From Symbiodinium kawagutii (lineage: Eukaryota; Sar; Dinophyceae; Suessiales; Symbiodiniaceae), in NCBI GenBank assembly GCA_009767595.1, contig VSDK01012749.1, positions 1,506 through 65,505 of the forward strand: a stretch of 64,000 nucleotides of DNA, in the 5' to 3' direction. The stretch's first letter is position 1. Each line of letters opens with the position of its first letter. A program made the translations under genes and the position numbers. A model generated the notes under the pieces. The model saw only the letters and a list, made by a program, of their open reading frames with translations, had not been told where the DNA came from and ran no database searches. Below, piece by piece: positions 8,639 to 17,186 of the stretch.

Positions 8639-9809
8639 TGTTCCGGGACCGGTGGTGATACATGAGAGGATGATATTAGACCACGTTCAAGGAGATGAAT
8701 ACATAGTCTGTACTCCGGATCGGGATGTGTACTGTGAGCAGCTTTCAGTCGAAAACCCTGACCTACGATCCTTTCGCCTCCGACCTGGGGTGAACCAACT
8801 TCCACCTGGTGTTGCTGCCCCTCAGGTATATGCTTTGCCTGGCTGGAATGCTGCGGAGATCCAGGCGATCAAGGATGAGGCACGGCAGCTGGCGATCACT
8901 GAGCGTGCAGGTCGCGGTGCCGGCGGTGGTGGGGCTGGAGTTGCGGTGGTGGCACCTGCAGCAGTTGCTCCTGCCGGAGCAAGTGCCGGAGCTGTGGTTG
9001 GGCCTCCAGGGGCTCGAAATCTGGTGGCTGGTGCTTTGGTGTGGGTGGCTGCTGAGGGACTCGAAGGGGTACGATATGGTGATGTGGTTGACAATGTAGC
9101 CTCTCCTCTGGTATTGGGTTCAAAGTGCATTCATACTCTGGCTGATGGTCGACAGTTGTTTTGCATGTGCATCAATGATTCCAAGATCGACGAGTTCAAC
9201 AACAGACCTGCTGCGTGTGATGGTAGGATTATTCCACGAAAGATGAATTCCCTTGGTTGCCCTGAAGTTCCCCTTGGTGATGTTGTGGCGATCTCCAAAG
9301 AGTATGACCTGGGTTGGAAACTTAGTGGTCCCCGTACGGCTGCCTGGTGCATGAACTACCTATGCGTGGAAGGGCTTGGGCTGGAGGGTCATCACGAACG
9401 GTTTCGCCAAGTATGCAAACTGGATTCTGGGTCATGGGGAGTGCAAGAGCATTTTCAACACACCATGGTTCTTCGTCATCTTCTACAAGTCGATGGGGTC
9501 AATGGGGCTTCGAGTTTGGGCATTGAGATCTTGTTCCGAAGGTTGCAAACAATAGAGTATGCTCACTCAGAGAAAGCTCGAGAATCGGAATCCAAACTGG
9601 CTGGGGGCAAACTTGCTTTGGAGGAACAGTTTGTCTTCGGATCGGTTGTACGCCATGCAGGAACCCTGATGATATCCCCCTCCCTCCTGAGCCATGTCAA
9701 GGAAGAAACCGAAAGAGAAGTCCAGTTGGCGAAGAACATTCGCAAGGCGAAGGAGGAGAGGGAACTGGCTGGGCGTAAGAACAAGAACAAAAAGGAGGAG
9801 AACCCCTGA
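8604..9809 (+). CDS. Retrotransposon ORF2: Gag-like protein
   Basis: 401 aa, frame differs from ORF1 and overlaps it by 35 bases. An N-terminal part (to ~95) is followed by an Ala/Gly/Val-rich low-complexity linker (~100-140). A conserved-looking domain follows, with VWVAAEGLEGVRYGD, GWKLSGPRTAAWC (from residue 238) and EILFRRLQTIEYAH. The tail is a Lys/Glu coiled coil ending in KNKNKKEE. I recall the same block (SGPRTAAWC ... LFRR.Q.IEY) preceding RT domains in other dinoflagellate element proteins, so I call it Gag-like by position and that resemblance. There is no CCHC zinc knuckle. The basic tail could bind RNA. The stop TGA at 9807-9809 overlaps the ATG of ORF3 (TGATG). Confidence 0.7.
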   Translation: MLSNRVALLEYDVPGPVVIHERMILDHVQGDEYIVCTPDRDVYCEQLSVENPDLRSFRLRPGVNQLPPGVAAPQVYALPGWNAAEIQAIKDEARQLAITERAGRGAGGGGAGVAVVAPAAVAPAGASAGAVVGPPGARNLVAGALVWVAAEGLEGVRYGDVVDNVASPLVLGSKCIHTLADGRQLFCMCINDSKIDEFNNRPAACDGRIIPRKMNSLGCPEVPLGDVVAISKEYDLGWKLSGPRTAAWCMNYLCVEGLGLEGHHERFRQVCKLDSGSWGVQEHFQHTMVLRHLLQVDGVNGASSLGIEILFRRLQTIEYAHSEKARESESKLAGGKLALEEQFVFGSVVRHAGTLMISPSLLSHVKEETEREVQLAKNIRKAKEERELAGRKNKNKKEENP

Positions 9810-12800
9810 TGACAGGGGCAGCTCACTGGGTCGGGCATACTGGTGAGGCTGAATTTTCTATGCCCAGTTTTTGGGGTCCTGCTGATGGACGTCAGCGAGA
9901 TCTGTTTCCTTTGCCATCTTCTATGCCACGAGCTCCTATCTATGCTGACTGTTCACGTAACGTTAAGAGACGGTTGGCTAAGCGTGTACATGTGGATGAG
10001 ATGGTGGAAGAGTGTGTTCGATGTCTGAATGCTCTTTACAGTGGTGGTGGGGTTGGTACTGTTTCATCATCATCGACTTTGTCACTGGGGCAAAAAGCGG
10101 TTCACGCTCACATTCTGAATTCAGTGCAGCAGTTGGGTCCTCCACCTGAGGATCTTACGGGTGCAGGGGCGCTTATGCAGCTCCGCGCCTTCGATGGCTA
10201 CGGGGAAGACCAGACCCCGGCTGCCATTCGTGCCTACAAGCCTGATCTCCTATCTTTACCATCTACAGGGTCCAAGTCTGTACCTTTGGATGCGTTGATT
10301 GGGGAGGATGGTGGTGATCTAGTGGGTGCTTTTTGCAACTCCCGTGTTCTACATCCAGATGAAGCCCGCAAGTCTTTGAGGGAAGTGGGGTTGCGACATG
10401 CTTACAGTGATCCACGGCTTCGGGAACCAAGAATTTACCGTGGCTTTATCAAAAGGCTATTGGATGCTGACATCATAGAGTTTTCCCTCACCAAGCCTAC
10501 TGAGAAGGTTGAGATGTTCTTTGTGGGTAAGAAAGATGGAAGGCTTCGTATGGTATGTGATTGTAGAAGATCCAATTGCCATTTCAGCAAACCCGAGAAA
10601 GTGAAATTATGCACAGCCGAAACCCTGACTCGAATAGAACTCCCTCCCGGTGCCACTCTTCACATAGCAACTGCCGACTTGAAGGATGCCTTCTACCACT
10701 TTCAACTGCCACCGCAGTTGCGCACCTACTTTGGGATGCGCGGGCTGCAAGCTGGCGAGTTGGGACTGGATAGCCTTGGTGGGAAACCTTTGGCGCCTAA
10801 TCAGATGCTGTGGCCACAGTTGAAGGTTTTGCCGATGGGTTGGAGCCATGCTCTTTTCTGGTGCCAACGTTTGCATGAGCGTGTTGTGGCAGGGGCTGGT
10901 GCTTCGTTTGACACATGCTTGCAAGATAAGACTGCTATTCCTGGAAGTCAGCTGATGCATCTCGAATATGTTGACAACTTTGTGGTTATGGGGACCCAGG
11001 GCAGTGCAGTTGCTGAGTTGGCTGAGAAGGGGGTCACGGCTTTGCGAGAAAAGGGTTTGGTCGTACACGAGGTTGAGAATGCCAACACTAGTGATGGCCC
11101 TATCAAGGTTCTTGGGTGGCAATTCCATGGTTCACAAATTCAGCCTGTGCCTCACCGTGTTTGGAGAATCATCCTTGCGATTCGACACCTTTTGAAAGCT
11201 GGGCATGCAACTGGTAAACAGGTGGAGAAAATAGTTGGGCACTCCGCTTTTCTGAGCTTGGGGCGTCGTCAGTCTCTTTCGATTTTTGGCGAAGTGTACA
11301 CTTTTATTCACCGGTTTTACCATCATCCTCACAAGTTGTGGAAGTCCGTGAAGAGGGAGCTTCGGATCTTTTCGGGGATACTACCACTTATTTGGAGGGA
11401 TTTATCTATGCCATGGCATGATGAGGTCGTCGCAGTTGATGCTTCTCAGCGGGGATTGGGGGCTACGGTTGCAAAGTTTCCGGATCATGAGATACAGGAA
11501 TTTGGCAAATTTTCAGAAAGATGGAGGTTCGAAACACCAGAATATTCAAATCCCAGAGCCACTGCCTTCGGGATATCAGTTGCCAGCGGCAGCGACGAGG
11601 TGGGTGCTCTGCAGTGGGCGGCTGCGTCGCCACAGGAGCGGGGGCCCAGCAATCTCTTTCAGGAGCATGGCAAGTCGGTTGAATCATCCTTCAAGCCTGT
11701 AAACGGGAAGATGCTGCTGAAGAACTGGAAAGTAGTGGGGCGATACAAATGGCGACGTTCTGAGGGAATGCCAACTTTGGAAGTTAGGGCCACTCTTCAT
11801 GGGGTCAAGCATGCTCTTCGGAGGGCTGGTAACTTTCACAAGAGACATTTATTCCTTTCAGATTCTATGTCAGCTATATGTGCGGTAGATCGTGGACGAG
11901 GTAAATCCTTTAAGCTGCGACGGGTGACCCAACAGATTGGTGCTTTACTGCTCTGTAGTGGATGCTCTTTATCGGTGAGATGGATAGCCTCAGAGATGAA
12001 TCCCGCGGATGGACCTTCAAGGGGCTCAATGTTTCCCTCTCGACCACAGCTGGTGGGTTGCAATGGTGATTCACAGACAGCTGCAATGGGATCTTGTGAA
12101 AGCCCCGGCGCGCGCGCGCGCGCGCGCGCTCCCCCGAGACCATCCAAGAAGCAGGTCAAGAAGAAACCAGCCTCCAAGACAAAGACACAAACCAAGTCAG
12201 CCGACTTGGCAGCTCAGGCCAAGTCAGATGGAGCCGCCAGGAGGAAACACCAGCTCCAGGAAGTGGGCAGTCTAGTGGAAGCCTCGATTGGGGCAAATGC
12301 CAGGCTGAGGTACAAAGAGTGTTGGGGCAGGCTGGTGATGGATACCGGGTTGCGAGTGAATCGTCAAACAACTGCTGCCCGGGTAGACGAGGCCCTGTCC
12401 AGTGTTTTGGGAGATCTTTTCCTGGAAGGAGAGAGTCACAGCAAAGCGCAGTACATGGTAGCAGCAGTTCTTTTCTATGTTCCTCGGATTCGTGCTCCCC
12501 GGATGTTGAATTTGCCAGTGTCGAAACAAGTCATGCAGGGATGGAGAAAGTTGGACCCGCCTATGTCTCGCCTTCCTTTACCCCACGAAGTGGTATGTTT
12601 TCTGGCAAAGTCTGCAATACAGAAGGGGGCCGTCGAAGAGGGATTGATGATGCATCTTGCGATGGAAGCTTACCTTCGCCCAGGAGAATTGTGCAAGCTT
12701 CGAGTGAAAGACCTGGTCCCTCCAGTTGGGGGCAGCCAGGGCCAATGTTGGAGTTTGCTGCTCCATCCAGTGGAGGTGGGTGTGGTGTCCAAGGCTCAGG

Positions 12801-12943
12801 AATTCGACGAAACTCTGCTGATGGACCGTCAAGAAAACGGGGTTGTAGCAGAGACCATCTTTCGAGTTCTCAAACTGGGGCTGCGGAGGCCAACCGACAA
12901 GATTTTCAGTGTAACAGTGGACAGCCTGTGGGAAGCCAGCTAG
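9809..12943 (+). CDS. Retrotransposon ORF3: reverse transcriptase, RNase H and N-terminal part of tyrosine recombinase
   Basis: 1044 codons to TAG 12941-12943. After a ~190-residue leader comes the RT: GRLRMVCDCRRSN, motif A ATADLKDAFYHFQLP (Asp290), motif B LPMGWSHALF, motif C EYVDN (Tyr387). The second Asp of YxDD is Asn here. RNase H follows: VAVDASQRGLGA (Asp544), a Glu in LEVRATLHG, LFLSDSMSA and a final Asp in NPADGPSRG. A (GC)11 tract encodes ARARA, then a Lys-rich linker. The recombinase starts near residue 830 and has its first catalytic Arg in YLRPGEL (Arg957). The frame then stops before the second Arg box, which lies in the next frame. Translation probably starts by reinitiation at TGATG after ORF2. 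The polymerase makes the cDNA; the recombinase integrates it. Confidence 0.88.
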   Translation: MTGAAHWVGHTGEAEFSMPSFWGPADGRQRDLFPLPSSMPRAPIYADCSRNVKRRLAKRVHVDEMVEECVRCLNALYSGGGVGTVSSSSTLSLGQKAVHAHILNSVQQLGPPPEDLTGAGALMQLRAFDGYGEDQTPAAIRAYKPDLLSLPSTGSKSVPLDALIGEDGGDLVGAFCNSRVLHPDEARKSLREVGLRHAYSDPRLREPRIYRGFIKRLLDADIIEFSLTKPTEKVEMFFVGKKDGRLRMVCDCRRSNCHFSKPEKVKLCTAETLTRIELPPGATLHIATADLKDAFYHFQLPPQLRTYFGMRGLQAGELGLDSLGGKPLAPNQMLWPQLKVLPMGWSHALFWCQRLHERVVAGAGASFDTCLQDKTAIPGSQLMHLEYVDNFVVMGTQGSAVAELAEKGVTALREKGLVVHEVENANTSDGPIKVLGWQFHGSQIQPVPHRVWRIILAIRHLLKAGHATGKQVEKIVGHSAFLSLGRRQSLSIFGEVYTFIHRFYHHPHKLWKSVKRELRIFSGILPLIWRDLSMPWHDEVVAVDASQRGLGATVAKFPDHEIQEFGKFSERWRFETPEYSNPRATAFGISVASGSDEVGALQWAAASPQERGPSNLFQEHGKSVESSFKPVNGKMLLKNWKVVGRYKWRRSEGMPTLEVRATLHGVKHALRRAGNFHKRHLFLSDSMSAICAVDRGRGKSFKLRRVTQQIGALLLCSGCSLSVRWIASEMNPADGPSRGSMFPSRPQLVGCNGDSQTAAMGSCESPGARARARAPPRPSKKQVKKKPASKTKTQTKSADLAAQAKSDGAARRKHQLQEVGSLVEASIGANARLRYKECWGRLVMDTGLRVNRQTTAARVDEALSSVLGDLFLEGESHSKAQYMVAAVLFYVPRIRAPRMLNLPVSKQVMQGWRKLDPPMSRLPLPHEVVCFLAKSAIQKGAVEEGLMMHLAMEAYLRPGELCKLRVKDLVPPVGGSQGQCWSLLLHPVEVGVVSKAQEFDETLLMDRQENGVVAETIFRVLKLGLRRPTDKIFSVTVDSLWEAS
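12108..12129. repeat. (GC)11 tract inside ORF3
   Basis: Eleven GC dinucleotides encode alternating Ala-Arg between the RNase H and recombinase domains. Length change by one dinucleotide would shift the frame of the recombinase. It is also CpG-dense within an element that carries a cytosine methyltransferase. Confidence 0.95.
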
Positions 12944-13197
12944 AGTTGGAAGTGCTAGGAACTCTCCACGCATATCGCCTTCGCCATGCAGGGGCCTCTC
13001 GGGACTTTCTCCAGAAAAGCAGAAGCATAATGGAAATCCAAGAGAGGGGTCGCTGGAAGTCTCAAACCAGCTTGAGACGTTATCAGAAAGGAGGGCGCAT
13101 CCAACAACAGCTGCACTCCCTTCCTCGCGCCGTGCTAGGACAGTGTCTGGAAGCCGCCAAAAGCAGAAGCGTCGACCTGCGCAGCCTGCGCTGTTGA
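12940..13197 (+). pseudogene. Retrotransposon tyrosine recombinase, C-terminal catalytic part in the -1 frame
   Basis: Directly past the ORF3 stop, the -1 frame continues LELEVLGTLHAYRLRHAGAS, the conserved H..R/RH box of tyrosine recombinases, then RGRWKSQTSLRRYQK with the Trp/His position and nucleophilic Tyr, ending at TGA 13195-13197. Together with ORF3 it forms one complete recombinase, so the frame change is either a 1-base deletion (or 2-base insertion) in this copy or programmed -1 frameshifting. No classical X XXY YYZ slippery heptamer is visible at the junction, which favours a mutation. Confidence 0.75.
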
Positions 13198-13970
13198 ACC
13201 GTGAGCTTGGTCCCGGCAAAGTCTTTGTCGAGATCTTTTCAGGATGTGGTCGTTTGGGTCACGCTGTGAGTCGAATAACTGGGTGGTGTGTGCTACTTTG
13301 GGATATCCTATTTGGTGATGAATACGACTTGCGGAGTGTTGGCAACCGACATAAGCTGGGTGAATGGGTTCGATGTGGACATGTGGTTGGCTTCCATTTG
13401 GGCACCCCTTGTGAATCATTTACAAGGGCTCGTGATGTTCCTCCTGGTCCTCCTCCTCTTCGTAGCGATAGTAGTCCGCTTGGTTTACCAGATTTACGGC
13501 CCGGTGATCAGTTGAAGGTGCAGACTGGTAACCTGTGGATGCGGTTCTCTGCCTGGCTTCTCCGGTTGGCAATCCAATATGCAGTATGGGGCTCACTTGA
13601 AAATCCTGAACGTAGTCGTTTGTGGTTGTGTCCGCCGATTGCTGCTCTCCTTCGGCGACGACAAGTGTATCACTATGTCACTCACTATTGCTACTGGGGT
13701 ATGCCATATAAGAAAGCTACATCCTTTATATCAGTACCCTATCAGCTGACTAGACTGGAATCAACGAGGTGTGTTGGTGCAAGAAGAGGTCTTTGTGCTT
13801 TCACTGGTCATCGTCATCAACAGCTGGTTGGACAAGATGAGCAGGGGCGTTGGCGAACTAAGCTTGCTCAACCTTATCCTCTGCGTATGTGCAATGCAAT
13901 TGCTAAGTGTCTCTATGATGCTGAAGTTGGCCGCATTGCGGGTCATGTCAATCAAGTGCTGGCACGATGA
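13143..13970 (+). CDS. Retrotransposon ORF4: cytosine-C5 DNA methyltransferase-like protein
   Basis: About 275 aa to TGA 13968-13970. Motif I (SAM binding) is VFVEIFSGCGRLGHAV at residues 28-42. Motif IV is GTPCESFTRAR with the Pro-Cys pair at 89-90, the catalytic Cys position of C5 methyltransferases. Motif VI is ENPERSRLW (Glu153). A motif X-like QPYPLRMCNAIAKCL lies near the C-terminus. There is no DPPY/NPPY motif of adenine methyltransferases. No ATG precedes motif I in this frame, which stays open upstream to at least 12960, overlapping the recombinase frame; expression may need a -1 shift from the recombinase, a non-ATG start or splicing. The protein could methylate element or host DNA. 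Substrate and activity are inference. Confidence 0.78.
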   Translation: MSGSRQKQKRRPAQPALLNRELGPGKVFVEIFSGCGRLGHAVSRITGWCVLLWDILFGDEYDLRSVGNRHKLGEWVRCGHVVGFHLGTPCESFTRARDVPPGPPPLRSDSSPLGLPDLRPGDQLKVQTGNLWMRFSAWLLRLAIQYAVWGSLENPERSRLWLCPPIAALLRRRQVYHYVTHYCYWGMPYKKATSFISVPYQLTRLESTRCVGARRGLCAFTGHRHQQLVGQDEQGRWRTKLAQPYPLRMCNAIAKCLYDAEVGRIAGHVNQVLAR

Positions 13971-14036
13971 TCGGAATGCTTTCCAGAGGGCTGGTCGCAA
14001 CAACGGGCTCAGGTTCTGCAGAGATACAGCTATGAT

Positions 14037-14143
14037 GGGTGAGCTGCCATTTGTGAAACAACGATGGCAGTTTTTTCGCATCCTTTGTAGACCTTGAGTC
14101 ATATCCTGGCCTTTGAGAAAAGGATGCCTGTGCGATGCATGGG
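14037..14143 (+). repeat. Split direct repeat B1
   Basis: 107 bp identical to 14261-14367, starting 67 bases after the methyltransferase stop. Its last seven bases (GCATGGG) are the first seven of A2, so B1 and A2 overlap exactly at the predicted circle junction. Confidence 0.95.
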
Positions 14144-14219
14144 TGTTCTCTGAACGTATTTGTAAAGCAGAAGGTAGATGTAACCTGAGGCCGACTTCGT
14201 TGTTCCTGCTCAAGTGTGT
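14137..14219 (+). repeat. Split direct repeat A2
   Basis: 83 bp identical to A1. B1-A2 has the sequence expected if the right end B2 were joined to the left end A1, that is, the junction of a circular copy used to restore the ends. Confidence 0.95.
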
Positions 14220-14260
14220 CCCTTCCCTTTAACTTGCCCTCCCATTGGGGCTGCTCAGTG

Positions 14261-14367
14261 GGGTGAGCTGCCATTTGTGAAACAACGATGGCAGTTTTTT
14301 CGCATCCTTTGTAGACCTTGAGTCATATCCTGGCCTTTGAGAAAAGGATGCCTGTGCGATGCATGGG
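14261..14367 (+). repeat. Split direct repeat B2 (right end)
   Basis: 107 bp identical to B1, 41 bases after A2. It ends GCATGGG, the same seven bases that open A1, which gives the element identical 7-bp cores at both borders. Confidence 0.95.
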
Positions 14368-14423
14368 CACGTTATGGACATCCATTTGAGGCACCAGTGA
14401 CTTCAGTGACGTCGGCAGGTGAA

Positions 14424-16447
14424 GAAGGGCTGGGTGGTTCGTTGGGGTGGAGACCTGGGACTTGGCGAAGACATTTTTGGAACTCCACGAGAAGAAGGGC
14501 AGGCAGGGCAGGATCCCGCAACCAACGAGTCTCCGCCATGACGCGTCGCTGTGGAAGCATGTCATGCTGGTGACCCCACACATCCCCACACACCTTTGTG
14601 CAGGCTACTGACATCGATAGCATGGATCTTAGAAGTCTTAGGAAACATGAAAAAGTGATATTTTGTGACTAACTAGTTGAGATAATTCAGGCTGAAAAAT
14701 CTTTGAAGTTGCCTGATCCAAGGGTTTTCACGGCTTCTCACAGGCGCTGTGCTTAGGCAACGGTGAACTGAAGCAAGTGGCTGAGATCATGGGAGAACTT
14801 GTCAAGATCCTTGGCAGAGCTAGAGCAGGGCACTTCAAGCATTTGCAATCGAGTATTCTTTAAATTTCATGACAATTACTGGTAACAATTTAATTCTAAA
14901 TTGTGTTTCTGGTGGTAAGTAATAGGTCTTTGCAATCTGTTGCGACTGGATTAGATGCCGACCAAAGGGATTCGGGCTTCTGTTTGTCAGGAAAGGCGAG
15001 GGTGCAAAGATGTGGTTTTACAAGCCTGAGTGGGAGAAGGGCTGCGACGTGAAGGGAGGAACTTTCAAGGTGTGGACGAGCAGCTATTTCAAATATTTCA
15101 ACAGGAACTTGGAGGAACTTCCCCTTTGTGAGGCAGAGGGCTTCAAGGTTCCTCATATGAAGAAAGGAATGCTGACCATGGACCGGCACGAGACGCAGGC
15201 GTCGCAAGTGCAGCGGTTTCCCATCAGGAAGCCCACAGTTGATACTGCCAGGACTATCAGGGCTCGGTGTTCTTCATCACCTTGAAGGACAATCCGCTCG
15301 CGGTGTATGGTGTATTTGGTATGATTTTCTACGGTTACTTTCGCATCATTTTGCCATGAATGTCCACACCAGATTATGAGAATCTAGGGTTGGAAGCACC
15401 GATTATGATGCTGCTCTTGTGCATGTCTAAAATCGCTGAGATTGACAGTCAGCAAGCAACTTGCGTTTGGAAATCATTTTCGTATCGCTAAGTCCAAGAA
15501 GCTTTCAGGGGCTGTTTCTATAGGTACCTGACGGCAGGGTACCCATACACAAAGACAACCACGGCATCAAAGAAAACAGTCTACGTAGATGTATAGGACA
15601 CGTATATGAGACGTAATTCATTGAAACCTATGTGAAGCATCAAACGAACCATAAAGGAAACATAAAGGCAAGCCTAAGCCATATGTGATAACTTTATGCG
15701 GATCGTTTATGTCAGGAAAAAATATGATCTTATTTTATGTCTCTAAGATCCTCTTTCGTGCCAATGGCATAAGATTAGATCCTGCCTATTTTGTGCAAGT
15801 GACATAAATTAGGATCGTAGACTTGAAACATAATGCAAACATAAACCGTAAATGTGAAAACACGTACATGCAGATATGTGCTGCATGCGTCCTGCATGTG
15901 TCTTGACTCTTCTTGACCCTATCTCGTTTATTTGTTGATTCATGTCTTTTTTTCGGCCGCCGAACAGTTTCTATGGTGAAAGCCTTCTGGGGCTAGCAAA
16001 TTATGCATTTATCGGATGTTTTGTTGAACCAGCAGCATCAAACCTTTTGAACTCATGTTGAGTTTCGCTTACAACTGATTGGTTGATCAAATGAGGACAA
16101 CCTTGGACCAGTCCTGAACCAGTATGGCCACATTAGATCACATTAGGCCATAATTTGCTTGTCCCGACCCAACATATCTTCCAACAGAGGGTTCTTTAAA
16201 ATATTTTTAAATACCACACTTCAGCCACATCTGAAGGAGTTTCCTCAAATGGATAACCGCTGGGTTTGCTTCGGCGAGATTTTGTCTGGCATGGAGCTTC
16301 TGGAAAAGATAGAGGACTGCCGCAACTGCCACAGCTGGATGCATGTGGGGACGTGTAGCCCTGCATGAGGACGAGTACGAGGGTCGGCCGAAGATGGTAA
16401 CTATTGCCGATTGCGGTGATTTGCCGTTGGAAGTCGACGAAGATTAA
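14424..16447 (+). CDS. Divergent cyclophilin-type peptidyl-prolyl isomerase, multi-exon
   Basis: Best-phased exons: 15001-15198, 15252-15311, 16225-16311 and 16370-16447 (TAA). They give KKGMLTMDRHETQ joined to DYQGSVFFITLKDNPL (cyclophilin GMLSMAN...GSQFFITL), then NRWVCFGEILSGMELLEKI (KHVVFG.V..GM.V...I) joined to DEYEGRPKMVTIADCGDL, a typical cyclophilin C-terminus. Splice donors are GC (15199), GT (15312) and GA (16312). Upstream exons about 14424-14569 (FVGVETWDLAKTFLELHEKK) and from 14744 (ALCLGNGELKQVAEIMGEL) are in compatible phase and may belong to it. The core has lost the usual active-site FHR and QGGD motifs as far as I can see, so catalysis is doubtful. The retrotransposon ends 57 bases before the first exon. 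Confidence 0.6.
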
Positions 16448-17186
16448 GATCTGCCATGATCTGCCTTCTAGTTGTTGTGCCTTCGAGTTGTTGGTAGATG
16501 TTGGTAGTGACTTTACTGCTCTACTTGTTCCACGCCTCTCGCCGAGCAAAATGTTTGGGTTCGAGAAGTGGAGCAAAATCTGTGACACAATCTGCCCCCG
16601 AGAAACAGGGACGGCTAGGCTGAAACTTTTCCGTATTGTGAGGCCAATGCGCCAGCGACAAGCCCTCACGCAAAAAAGCAAACGGAAGCAGTTGGGGTCA
16701 TGGGGTGCTGCTATGAATTGTTGGTAGATCTGAATGGCTCCCTTGAAATCTGAAAATGATAATACTATAAGAATTCAGTGTTCCATCAGTTCCATCAAGA
16801 TCTTGAGGAGCACTTGCCTCAAAAAGCCATGGAAGGACTGTGACTGAAGGAAAGGATGAAAAGACTGAGAGAGTGACGTGCAGAGATCTGTGCAGCCAGG
16901 TCAAACAGGCTGGAGGCTGCTGCCTATTGACCACCCACATGTCGCTTGGCGGTAACAGCTGATGTCATCACATGTTGATGCTGACCCGCAGCATTTCCGC
17001 TGTCATTGATACGGAGATGTGGGATTCTAGTTGGGCTGTGGCATAGTGTGATCACTGCTAGAACAAACCAAGGGTGGGTACTGTGTGCGCAGGCTTGAAG
17101 AAGCTGAGCACCTTGCAAGCTATCTGGCAAACTCCTCAGATCTCCTCAGCTTAGCCTTGGCTTCCTTTATGCAGAGATGACATGAG
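16448..17186. other. Non-coding
   Basis: No convincing exon, repeat or regulatory motif. Short frames on both strands lack protein-like composition. Confidence 0.4.

Larger units (their letters stand above)
8077..14367 (+). mobile_element. Complete DIRS-order (PAT/Ngaro-like) tyrosine-recombinase retrotransposon with methyltransferase ORF
   Basis: 6291 bp. The ends are split direct repeats: A1 (8077-8159) left, then B1 (14037-14143), A2 (14137-14219) and B2 (14261-14367) right. A1=A2 and B1=B2 without mismatch. Inside are four reading-frame blocks on the + strand: a membrane protein, a Gag-like protein, RT-RNase H-tyrosine recombinase, and a cytosine-methyltransferase-like protein. This is the layout of DIRS-order elements, which copy through a circular intermediate and integrate with a recombinase instead of an integrase. 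Identical repeats imply recent insertion, but the recombinase frame is broken near 12941, so this copy may be inactive unless frameshifting occurs. PAT and DIRS elements usually carry an adenine-type methyltransferase; here the motifs are cytosine-type. Confidence 0.92.

Noticed and set aside
12319..12921. + strand frame overlapping ORF3
   Set aside because: It is a shadow of the recombinase region in frame 2; only the part after 12940 carries recombinase motifs.
13143..13970. Adenine (Dam-type) methyltransferase as in DIRS1
   Set aside because: No DPPY/NPPY motif; the Pro-Cys and ENP motifs point to the cytosine-C5 type.
8077..14367. LTR retrotransposon
   Set aside because: No long terminal repeats, protease or integrase; a tyrosine recombinase and A1...B1-A2-B2 repeats are present instead.
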